A stretch of 5,083 nt of DNA from Candidatus Schekmanbacteria bacterium GWA2_38_11 (lineage in GTDB: Bacteria; Schekmanbacteria; GWA2-38-11), in the NCBI GenBank assembly GCA_001790645.1, contig MGDB01000067.1, positions 1 through 5,083 of the forward strand, read 5' to 3'. Shown piece after piece: positions 1 to 3,889 of this stretch. Each line of letters opens with the position of its first letter. The first letter of the stretch is position 1. The notes beneath the pieces are model-generated. The model was given only the letters and a program-made list of their open reading frames with translations. It did no database searches and had not been told where the DNA came from. The position numbers and the translations under genes were made by a program.

Positions 1-14
1 ATAAAGGAGACTTT

Positions 15-164
15 ATGAATAAGAAACTCTACACAACCCCAACTGTAAAAAAGATTAAGCTTGTTGCAGAAGAGGCAGTGCTTGGTGTTTGCAAAAACGA
101 CCTTGGTGCTGGCCCAACACAAAGCCAGTGCCTCATCCCGCAATGCTTCAATGCAGGGAGTTGA
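15..164 (+). CDS. Small peptide, candidate RiPP precursor
   Basis: A 49-residue ORF starts at ATG 15 behind AAGGAG (4-9) at a 5-nt spacing, an excellent ribosome binding site. The N-terminal half is lysine-rich with a YxxP element (Y6-P9), then KKIKL (12-16) and EEAVLGVC (19-26). The C-terminal half is Gly/Gln/Pro-rich with Cys at 26, 39 and 44 and ends in NAGS. This split into a charged leader ending in an EEAVL-type motif and a small-residue, Cys-containing core is typical of ribosomally made, post-translationally modified peptides. I associate a YxxPxVxKIxL...EEAVL leader with peptides encoded near radical-SAM/SPASM and PqqD-like genes, but that is recall and no such gene lies in the window. 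There is no hydrophobic signal peptide. It was too short for a routine ORF cut-off. A hairpin overlaps the stop codon. The coding call is fairly firm; the RiPP role is inference. Confidence 0.6.
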   Translation: MNKKLYTTPTVKKIKLVAEEAVLGVCKNDLGAGPTQSQCLIPQCFNAGS

Positions 165-196
165 GAGGTCTCTCCCATATTTTTCAGAGACCCCTC
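163..196 (+). terminator. Hairpin at the stop codon of the small peptide gene
   Basis: GAGAGGTCTCT (163-173) pairs with AGAGACCCCTC (186-196), giving an 11-bp stem with one A:C mismatch and a 12-nt loop. The stem begins inside the TGA stop. The following sequence is GAAAAAATTTCTT, not a clean T-run, so intrinsic termination would be weak. It may instead stabilise the mRNA end. Confidence 0.35.
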
Positions 197-230
197 GAAA
201 AAATTTCTTGGCAAATTTGCAAAGGTAATG

Positions 231-259
231 TTGACAACTGTTACTGGTTTTAATACTAT
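231..259 (+). promoter_or_regulatory. Sigma-70 promoter of first TA operon
   Basis: TTGACA (231-236) matches the -35 consensus perfectly. A 17-bp spacer leads to TACTAT (254-259) as the -10. Transcription would start near 266, placing the ribosome binding site at 272-277 just inside the mRNA. The element TTTTAATACTAT (248-259) recurs as TTTTRATACTAT before the two other antitoxin starts in the window, so it may also be an autoregulatory site; that part is inference. Confidence 0.7.
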
Positions 260-286
260 GTGATCAAACATAGGAGGAGCAGAGCA

Positions 287-487
287 ATGCCTTTAAGCAA
301 GAGAAAACAAACAGTGACTTTTCCTTTATCTGTTTTTGAAACAGCAGATACCAAAGCAGACCTTGAAGATTGGCTTTTATCTCAAAATGCAGACTTTATA
401 AAAAATATGCGTAAGGCAAGAGGAGATGACCTTCAGGGGAAAGGTAAGAATTGGGAATCTCTTAAGAAAGAGCTATGTATAAAGTAA
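287..487 (+). CDS. Putative antitoxin of RelE-type TA module 1
   Basis: A 66-residue protein starts at ATG 287, nine bases after a perfect AGGAGG (272-277). An in-frame GTG at 260 was rejected because it directly abuts the -10 box. The protein opens with a basic, beta-prone stretch (MPLSKRKQTVTFPL), the usual DNA-binding end of small antitoxins. It continues with an acidic helix-prone region (about 19-45, DLEDWLLSQNADFIKN) and ends in a Lys/Glu-rich tail (GKGKNWESLKKEL) suited to wrapping the toxin. The last 13 bases overlap the toxin gene, so the two are translationally coupled. I do not recognise a named family. The antitoxin role rests on size, promoter, position and overlap with a clear RelE-like toxin. 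It probably represses its own promoter together with the toxin. Confidence 0.75.
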   Translation: MPLSKRKQTVTFPLSVFETADTKADLEDWLLSQNADFIKNMRKARGDDLQGKGKNWESLKKELCIK

Positions 488-753
488 TACTCCTCCCAGA
501 TGCTGAAAAATCCTTTAAGAAACTTGACAAACCCGTCCAACTAAGAATATCCGAAAAGATTGACTGGCTTTCTGCGAATGCAGAAAAAATTATACACCAT
601 CCACTTACTTCTTTACCAGACGACCTTAAAGGTCTTTGTAGAATAAGAGTTGGAGATTACCGAATAATTTACTGGATTTACTTTAAGACAAGAGAAATCA
701 AGGTTTACGATATTGAACACCGGAGCAAAGATTACCGTTCTATAAAGAGATAA
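475..753 (+). CDS. RelE/ParE-family toxin, TA module 1
   Basis: A 92-residue protein of the RelE/ParE superfamily, the usual length. Family members of the RelE branch cut ribosome-bound mRNA; ParE members poison gyrase. The fold is visible as an N-terminal beta strand (YKVILLPDAEKSFKKL, 2-17), two helices (about 20-40), then the diagnostic core GLCRIRVGDYRIIYWI (53-68) and a last strand and tail VYDIEHRSKDYRSI (77-90). Candidate catalytic residues are R58, R63, H82, R83 and Y87. The basic tail with HR and Tyr favours the mRNA-interferase branch over ParE, but this is not certain. ATG 475 lies inside the antitoxin gene with AAGAAAGAG just upstream, so translation is coupled. No convincing terminator follows; the next 240 bp contain only a decayed TA remnant. 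Confidence 0.9.
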   Translation: MYKVILLPDAEKSFKKLDKPVQLRISEKIDWLSANAEKIIHHPLTSLPDDLKGLCRIRVGDYRIIYWIYFKTREIKVYDIEHRSKDYRSIKR

Positions 754-864
754 TGTTTTTCTAATTTACCGTTAACCAATCGTAAAAGTCTAAAAACCAG
801 AAAATTTTTTCACAGGTTAGTATTTTAAAATGGATAGGGAGGTGGGGAACAGGCTGGCAGCTTC

Positions 865-889
865 CTTGACCATACCTTGACCTTTGACT
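865..889 (+). repeat. CTTGACC 11-bp repeat array, site 1
   Basis: CTTGACC occurs at 865-871 and 876-882, exactly 11 bp apart. An off-phase copy, TTTGACT (883-889), follows and doubles as the -35 of the relic promoter. The same motif with the same 11-bp period recurs at 1575 and 2172. One helical turn of spacing suggests binding on one DNA face by a repeated or multimeric protein. The function is unknown. Confidence 0.6.
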
Positions 890-912
890 TGTTTTAATTT
901 TAATACTATTTT
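884..912 (+). promoter_or_regulatory. Relic TA promoter
   Basis: TTGACT (884-889) is followed by a spacer and TACTATTTT (904-912). With a 17-bp spacer the -10 would be TATTTT (907-912); TACTAT (904-909) is only 14 bp away. This layout is almost identical to the region before the intact antitoxin at 1706. It now leads only to a truncated antitoxin start, so any transcript would be non-productive. Confidence 0.45.
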
Positions 913-936
913 ATAAAACAAAAAAGAGAAGGTAAT

Positions 937-972
937 ACGAAAGTAGCTGATTTGAGCGTTGAAGAGTTTGAG
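937..972 (+). pseudogene. 5' remnant of an antitoxin gene, paralogue of the one at 1706
   Basis: These 36 bases match the first 12 codons of the antitoxin at 1706-1909 with three differences. The ATG start is ACG, and two changes are silent (TTA/TTG at codon 6, GTG/GTT at codon 8). Codons 2-12 read KVADLSVEEFE in both copies. The ribosome binding region (AGAAGGTAAT) is also conserved, as is the promoter upstream. Similarity stops sharply after 972. The frame runs on into unrelated sequence and stops at 1036-1038. It is therefore a decayed duplicate of TA module 2 that has lost its start codon, the rest of the antitoxin and the toxin. The silent nature of the changes suggests it was once under coding selection. 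Confidence 0.75.
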
Positions 973-992
973 TTCTATTATAGCAATTTGCT

Positions 993-1310
993 TTATTTAT
1001 CTTCTCCCTTAAACCCAATCTTTTTTCTTGGTGTTTGAGGTGGAGACATAAACCCCGTTAGAGATAGGTACTGTTTTAATCTGTTTTTTAGATATCTCTT
1101 ACCCATCCCTGACTTCAGATACTTCTCTCTGGCTGTGGCATCCTGCTCGTTCAAACAAGCTTCATAATAAACAAGCAGGAATGGAACCCTGTTTTTTGTT
1201 GAAGCTACTTTGCCTGAGTTATGTTCCCTCAATCGTTTTTGCAAGTCATTGGTAAAACCGGTATAAAACCGTTTATCCTTTTCACTCTGAATTACATAAG
1301 TATAGTACAT
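993..1310 (-). CDS. GIY-YIG nuclease domain protein
   Basis: A 105-residue single-domain GIY-YIG endonuclease-fold protein of the small YhbQ/UPF0213-like type. Visible elements are YTY (3-5, the GIY position), FYTG (15-18, the YIG position), the helix LQKRLREHN (23-31) with conserved Arg26 and His30, a KVASTKNR segment (34-41), YYE (48-50), and AREKYLKSGMGKRYLKNR (60-77) with Glu62 and Asn76 in the positions usual for metal binding and catalysis. The tail (82-105) is low in conservation and partly encoded by one arm of an inverted repeat. The gene is on the opposite strand to its neighbours. No good ribosome binding site precedes ATG 1310; only GAGA within the other repeat arm is available. 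Family members act in DNA repair or mobile-element homing. The flanking repeats here hint at mobility, which is inference. Confidence 0.85.
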   Translation of the reverse strand: MYYTYVIQSEKDKRFYTGFTNDLQKRLREHNSGKVASTKNRVPFLLVYYEACLNEQDATAREKYLKSGMGKRYLKNRLKQYLSLTGFMSPPQTPRKKIGFKGEDK

Positions 1311-1332
1311 AGCGTATAATCTCTAACGGGGT
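1052..1332. repeat. Perfect 14-bp inverted repeat bracketing the GIY-YIG domain
   Basis: ACCCCGTTAGAGAT (1052-1065) is the exact reverse complement of ATCTCTAACGGGGT (1319-1332). The arms enclose about 250 bp containing the nuclease start codon and catalytic core. The left arm lies inside the gene and encodes residues 82-87 (LSLTGF). The right arm lies just upstream of the start. The repeat could mark the ends of a small mobile unit, a cleavage or recombination site, or a stable RNA stem. No target-site duplication is visible. Confidence 0.6.
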
Positions 1333-1570
1333 AAAGCTGGCGGATGGCATCAAAAACTACCCTATTTCTAAACAGAAACCTTACGACCTCAGACCGTATT
1401 TTATTTATACTTTCATATAAGGTGTTTTACGCATTCTTCACAATACCTCTATAAAAGCAAAAAATCTGTGTATTATTTGGGTATTGGGTATAGAATTGTA
1501 CACAAAAATAAATTTTAAAAGTCGGCGTGGGGAAAACCATTGATATAATTGAAAGCCTGTTGGGGGGGTA
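1333..1570. other. Gene-free stretch between GIY-YIG gene and repeat site 2
   Basis: I find no supported gene here. The only forward frame of note starts at ATG 1346 or so, has no ribosome binding site, a composition unlike its neighbours, and ends within about 36 codons. It does not contain the missing remainder of the truncated antitoxin at 937, so the nuclease unit is not a clean insertion into that gene. A G-run (GGGGGGG) occurs near 1562-1568. Confidence 0.5.
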
Positions 1571-1574
1571 TGCC

Positions 1575-1603
1575 CTTGACCAATCCTTGACCGATTCTTA
1601 TAT
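1575..1603 (+). repeat. CTTGACC 11-bp repeat array, site 2
   Basis: CTTGACC at 1575-1581 and 1586-1592, 11 bp apart, with a degenerate third unit CTTATAT at 1597-1603 in the same phase. It is positioned before TA module 2 as site 1 is before the relic copy. The four-base spacer and next units (GATTCTT) also match site 3. Confidence 0.65.
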
Positions 1604-1626
1604 CTTCAAAAGCAAGATATTTTTTA
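1600..1626 (+). terminator. Weak terminator-like hairpin
   Basis: ATATCTT (1600-1606) pairs with AAGATAT (1614-1620) across a 7-nt loop and is followed at once by TTTTT. The stem is AT-rich and short, so efficiency would be low. It could insulate the TA promoter at 1655 from upstream transcription. Confidence 0.3.
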
Positions 1627-1654
1627 ACACTACTATATCAAGTTTTCTTCCCCA

Positions 1655-1683
1655 TTGACTTATTTTGGTTTTGATACTATTTT
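1655..1683 (+). promoter_or_regulatory. Promoter of TA module 2
   Basis: TTGACT (1655-1660) is a near-consensus -35. At 17-bp spacing the -10 is TATTTT (1678-1683), overlapping TACTAT (1675-1680), the hexamer conserved before all three antitoxin starts. The shared TTTTGATACTAT (1669-1680) may be part of an autoregulatory operator. The ribosome binding site GGAGG (1697-1701) follows. Confidence 0.55.
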
Positions 1684-1705
1684 ATAAGAAAAAAACGGAG
1701 GTAAT

Positions 1706-1909
1706 ATGAAAGTAGCTGATTTAAGCGTGGAAGAGTTTGAGAGCCTTATCCATAAAGTTATGGAAGAGGAAATGGAAGACCTCTATTTTGCCTTAGACCC
1801 AAATATAAGAAGTAAAATCGAAGAAGGGTTAAAGGACATAGAAGAGGGCAAGCTCACATCCTTGGATGACCTTATAGCCCAAAGGAAGACTTCAAGTGGC
1901 AAAATATAG
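1706..1909 (+). CDS. Putative antitoxin of RelE-type TA module 2
   Basis: A 67-residue acidic protein starts at ATG 1706, four bases after GGAGG (1697-1701). It begins MKVADLSVEEFESLI, continues as a long helix (about 8-30, rich in Glu), then DPNIRSKIEEGLKDIEEGKLTSLDDLIAQ (31-59), a pattern common in small antitoxins paired with RelE/ParE toxins. Such proteins hold the toxin inactive and repress the operon. There is no obvious N-terminal DNA-binding fold of the RHH or AbrB type. The gene overlaps the toxin start by 14 bases. It is unrelated in sequence to the antitoxin of module 1, although the promoters resemble each other. A truncated paralogue lies at 937-972. Confidence 0.78.
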   Translation: MKVADLSVEEFESLIHKVMEEEMEDLYFALDPNIRSKIEEGLKDIEEGKLTSLDDLIAQRKTSSGKI

Positions 1910-2162
1910 GGTTGCTTTCTCTGACAGAGCTAAAAAGGAAATGCTTAGCCTATCGGAGGAGACTTTCAACCGGATTGCTGAAGGATGCAAAAGGCTTGAA
2001 GAAAATCCTATCCCCGATGGAAAGCATATCAAAAAACTAAAAGGTTATGAAAGTCTTTTCCGTTTAAGAGTAGGTGATTACAGAATAGTTTTCCATTGGA
2101 AAGGTTCGGAAGTAAACATTGCAACGATATTAACCCGCCAGGATTTTGGAAAGAAGTATTAG
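1896..2162 (+). CDS. RelE/ParE-family toxin, TA module 2
   Basis: An 88-residue RelE/ParE-superfamily toxin starting at GTG 1896, inside the antitoxin gene, with AGGA (1883-1886) nine bases upstream. It opens with the strand AKYRVAFSDRAKKEMLSL (2-19), has a helix ending near CKRLEENP (31-38), then KHIKKLKG (43-50) and the hallmark SLFRLRVGDYRIVFHW (53-68), ending TILTRQDFGKKY (77-88). Basic residues K46, K47, K49, R56, R58, R63 and R81 and terminal Y88 suit an mRNA interferase of the RelE type. It shares the RVGDYRI core with the module 1 toxin but differs elsewhere, so the two modules are distant homologues and not a recent duplication. A strong terminator follows at 2221. Confidence 0.9.
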   Translation: MAKYRVAFSDRAKKEMLSLSEETFNRIAEGCKRLEENPIPDGKHIKKLKGYESLFRLRVGDYRIVFHWKGSEVNIATILTRQDFGKKY

Positions 2163-2171
2163 CCAGTTTTC

Positions 2172-2200
2172 CTTGACCGATTCTTGACCATATCTTGACT
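2172..2200 (+). repeat. CTTGACC 11-bp repeat array, site 3
   Basis: Three in-phase units, CTTGACC (2172-2178), CTTGACC (2183-2189) and CTTGACT (2194-2200), begin nine bases after the toxin 2 stop codon. This is the best preserved of the three arrays. Its position after the last TA gene makes the arrays look like borders of successive units and not promoter parts. Confidence 0.7.
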
Positions 2201-2220
2201 AAAATCAGTATAAAATAAAA

Positions 2221-2256
2221 AAAGGGGATAAAAGGAAAAATCCTTAAATCCCCTTT
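2221..2256. terminator. Strong intrinsic terminator after TA module 2
   Basis: AAAGGGGAT (2221-2229) pairs with ATCCCCTTT (2248-2256), and an inner stem AAGGA (2232-2236) with TCCTT (2241-2245) caps it. A T-rich tract (GTTTCT) follows on the plus strand, and an A-rich run (about 2210-2223) precedes it, giving a T-run on the minus strand. It should stop transcription of the TA operon and may work from both directions. Confidence 0.75.
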
Positions 2257-2320
2257 GTTTCTAACTCCTTATCTCACTCTTTAAAACTCTGTGAAAACCA
2301 GTAAAAAAGGCTTCTTTCGC

Positions 2321-2363
2321 ACTGTGGCTCCAGTGGTTGCGGGTTCGAAACCCGTCACTCACC
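2321..2363 (+). pseudogene. 3' half of tRNA-His(GUG), probable attachment-site scar
   Basis: The sequence threads onto a tRNA from position 31 or 32 onward. It gives anticodon loop CTGTGGC (2322-2328) with anticodon GTG (2324-2326), the 3' strand of the anticodon stem TCCAG (2329-2333), a 5-nt variable loop TGGTT, T stem GCGGG/CCCGT (2339-2343/2351-2355) around TTCGAAA, acceptor strand CACTCAC (2356-2362) and C73 (2363), the discriminator typical of tRNA-His. Upstream there is no D arm, no 5' acceptor strand and no 5' half of the anticodon stem, so it cannot make a tRNA. A break at the anticodon loop is the classic crossover point of tyrosine recombinases, which leave such 3' fragments at one end of an integrated island. 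By that logic the island lies to the left. Confidence 0.8.
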
Positions 2364-2403
2364 CTTCCTTTTCTTCATACCATACTACTGCACCTATTCC
2401 GGC

Positions 2404-2424
2404 TATAAGCTTTAAGCTATAAGC
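2404..2424 (+). repeat. Heptamer array (NNTAAGC), three units
   Basis: TATAAGC, TTTAAGC and TATAAGC lie head to tail with an exact 7-bp period. The same unit recurs as four copies at 4333-4360. Confidence 0.6.
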
Positions 2425-2460
2425 CATACTAAGTAGAGAGAAAAAACAGAATTTCCCAAT

Positions 2461-2513
2461 CTTGCTACTTGCTGCTCTTTACTCGCTACTTAAATCCACA
2501 AGTTATAAGTTAG
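2461..2513 (-). repeat. Degenerate heptamer array
   Basis: Five units in phase (CTTGCTA, CTTGCTG, CTCTTTA, CTCGCTA, CTTAAAT; 2461-2495) read on the minus strand as variants of AAGTAGC. Two plus-oriented units, AAGTTAT and AAGTTAG, follow at 2500-2513. It belongs to the same family as the arrays at 4252 and 4603. Confidence 0.5.
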
Positions 2514-2541
2514 TTTTTGGCTTTATCCTTTTAACTTGTAA

Positions 2542-2661
2542 TTCCCTGTGGTCTCTGCCACAGGGAAACCTTGTGTTTCCTCTCCCCTTGCGGGAGAGGA
2601 TTAAGGTGAGGGGTAAAATAAATAACTTACCTCTTCATACCCTGCGGCTTGCCGCAGGGTA
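2542..2661. repeat. Cluster of strong palindromes
   Basis: There are three perfect hairpins: TTCCCTGTGG/CCACAGGGAA (2542-2551/2558-2567), CCTCTCCC/GGGAGAGG (2579-2586/2592-2599) and TACCCTGCGGC/GCCGCAGGGTA (2638-2648/2651-2661, only 2 nt apart). A competing stem GGAAAC/GTTTCC joins the first two. The middle one lies in a CTCTCCCCTTGCGGGAGAG context followed by AAGGTGAGGGG, which resembles a REP-like dispersed repeat seen in many bacterial genomes (recalled knowledge). An open frame across this region is a by-product. No T-tracts follow directly, so these are not typical terminators. Confidence 0.6.
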
Positions 2662-2829
2662 GTTGATTTTTAAAATTTCAAAAATATTTACATAATATTT
2701 TGTAATTTTTTTGTTGTTAAATCTATAAAGAGTTATATGATGAAAAATCAGTTAAAATAATGACAAATTTCAGAACAAGCTCAAATGTCAAGACACAATA
2801 TCCAAAATAAATTCCAAACACAAAAATTA
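2662..2829. other. AT-rich gene-free stretch
   Basis: Nothing coding is supported here. The sequence is very AT-rich with a T-run near 2707-2713. TTACA...TGTAA forms a weak stem just before it. A possible TTGTTG / TATATG promoter pair could be drawn around 2711-2740 but leads to no gene. Confidence 0.4.
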
Positions 2830-2861
2830 AGTATCAAAGTATCAACATGTCAATGTTAGAA
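2830..2861 (+). repeat. Octamer array (AGTATCAA family)
   Basis: AGTATCAA (2830-2837) and AGTATCAA (2838-2845) are exact copies, followed in phase by CATGTCAA and TGTTAGAA. Related 8-bp arrays are at 4381, 4570 (inverted) and 4771. Confidence 0.55.
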
Positions 2862-2934
2862 GTGTCATTCAAGGAAGACGCAGGTTTCAGCCTGCGCAAT
2901 AGTTCGGGGTTGAGAGAGGAGAGAGATTGCGGAG

Positions 2935-3028
2935 TAATGTCATTGCGAGTGAAGCGAGGCAATCTATACGAGATTACCACAATCCGATAAATCGTCTCTC
3001 GTAATGACCCTTTGGGTCAATGACATTA
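2935..3028. repeat. MITE-like palindromic repeat
   Basis: Perfect 11-bp inverted ends TAATGTCATTG (2935-2945) and CAATGACATTA (3018-3028) bound about 94 bp. An alternative pairing joins GTCATTGCGAG (2939-2949) with CTCGTAATGAC (2998-3008), with one G:T pair. TGACCC/GGGTCA (3005-3010/3014-3019) adds a small hairpin. The left half (GTCATTGCGAGTGAAGCGAG) resembles a short palindromic repeat that I recall from many unrelated genomes. It has no coding capacity and would need a transposase in trans. A small stem CGCAGG/CCTGCG (2879-2884/2891-2896) lies just upstream. Confidence 0.6.
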
Positions 3029-3046
3029 TTCAAAACTAAAAATTCA

Positions 3047-3102
3047 AATCCCCCTTCTCCCTCTTTTCCCTGCCTGCCGGCAGGCAAGTAAAGGGGGGGA
3101 TT
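3047..3102. repeat. Nested inverted repeat with 16-bp perfect palindrome
   Basis: AATCCCCC (3047-3054) pairs with GGGGGATT (3095-3102). Inside lies TGCCTGCCGGCAGGCA (3071-3086), a perfect palindrome that recurs, longer, at 4442-4461. It sits about 50 bp before the response regulator start. It could form a cruciform or an RNA hairpin ahead of that operon, but there is no T-tract. Confidence 0.55.
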
Positions 3103-3155
3103 GAGTAAAGCTGATGGCTAAACACTCGGACACTTATTTTAAGAGAGAGGTATTT

Positions 3156-3887
3156 ATGAATGATAAAGATAAAATACTCCTTGTAGATGATGACCAGATA
3201 TTCAGGAGTGAGTTCAAAGACTGCTTTGAGGAATACGACATAGTGGAAGCTCCTGATGGGGAAGAGGCTTTAAAAATTTTAAAGAAGCCAAACGAAATAG
3301 ACCTCGTAATTTCGGACATAAAGATGCCCGGTATGGACGGTCTTGAGGTTTTAAGGAAGATAAAGGAAATGGCTCCTGAAATGAATGTTGTTATTTTAAC
3401 AGGCCACGGATCAAAAGAAGTGGTTATCAGGGCACTGAGAGGACTTGCTTCAAATTATATTGAGAAGCCAATAGACATTGAGAAAACAAGAGAGATCATT
3501 GAGAGCATATTGGCAAAAAATAGAGGCGAGGCTGATTATGCTTCAACTGACCTTAAGAGTAAAATCAAACGGGTAAAACGTTTCGTACAAAGGAATTGTT
3601 TCAAAAAGGTAAGGCTTGAGGATGCTGCTTCTATAGTTTATTTAAGTCCGAAATACCTGAGCAGAACTTTCAAACAATATACAGGAGTAGGATTCAGTGA
3701 ATACAGATTAGCATTGAAGATAAAAAAAGCCAAAACACTTTTAAAGAAAACTGGTTACAATATAGATTACATTGCGGATAAAATGGGGTACCAGAACACA
3801 GAGTCCTTTATAAGGCAGTTTAAGAAAATTACAGGATTAGCACCGACACAGTACAGGAAGAAGATTAACAATGCTGGGAAAAAATAA
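3156..3887 (+). CDS. Response regulator with REC and AraC-type DNA-binding domains
   Basis: A 243-residue cytoplasmic transcription factor of a two-component system. The REC domain (about 5-120) has acidic pocket residues D11/D12, phosphoacceptor D54 in SDIKMPGMDG, T82 and K104 in EKP, so all switch residues are present. A linker leads to an AraC-type domain (about 134-236) with two helix-turn-helix units: VRLEDAASIVYLSPKYLSRTF (152-172) and the YNIDYIADKMGYQNTESFIRQFKKITGLAPTQYR region (201-234), the family signature. Phosphorylation by a sensor kinase should alter DNA binding. The start at 3156 was chosen because AGAGAGG lies five bases upstream and REC begins directly after it; an in-frame ATG at 3114 lacks a ribosome binding site and would add a non-conserved tail. 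The next gene starts 2 bp after the stop, so they form an operon. No kinase is in the window. Confidence 0.93.
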   Translation: MNDKDKILLVDDDQIFRSEFKDCFEEYDIVEAPDGEEALKILKKPNEIDLVISDIKMPGMDGLEVLRKIKEMAPEMNVVILTGHGSKEVVIRALRGLASNYIEKPIDIEKTREIIESILAKNRGEADYASTDLKSKIKRVKRFVQRNCFKKVRLEDAASIVYLSPKYLSRTFKQYTGVGFSEYRLALKIKKAKTLLKKTGYNIDYIADKMGYQNTESFIRQFKKITGLAPTQYRKKINNAGKK

Positions 3888-3889
3888 CA

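Noticed and set aside
29..271. Reverse-strand open frame of about 80 codons
   Set aside because: It lies antisense to the well-supported peptide gene and promoter, has no ribosome binding site, and has no recognisable domain.
260..286. GTG at 260 as the antitoxin 1 start
   Set aside because: It directly abuts the -10 hexamer (254-259), so it would lie upstream of the transcript start; ATG 287 has a perfect AGGAGG.
855..870. Sigma-54-like TGGCAG-N5-TTGAC
   Set aside because: The -12 element would need TTGC and has TTGA; the TTGAC belongs to the CTTGACC repeat array.
2321..2363. Functional tRNA gene
   Set aside because: Upstream sequence cannot supply the 5' acceptor strand, D arm or 5' anticodon stem, so only the 3' half exists.
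2462..2662. Forward open frame of 66 codons
   Set aside because: It starts inside a heptamer array and runs through three palindromes, with no ribosome binding site; composition is repeat-driven.
3114..3155. ATG 3114 as the start of the AraC-type regulator
   Set aside because: No ribosome binding site precedes it, and it adds 14 residues not expected before a REC domain; ATG 3156 has AGAGAGG at good spacing.
3134..3319. Reverse-strand open frame over the REC domain
   Set aside because: Antisense shadow of a clear receiver domain, serine-rich as expected for such shadows.
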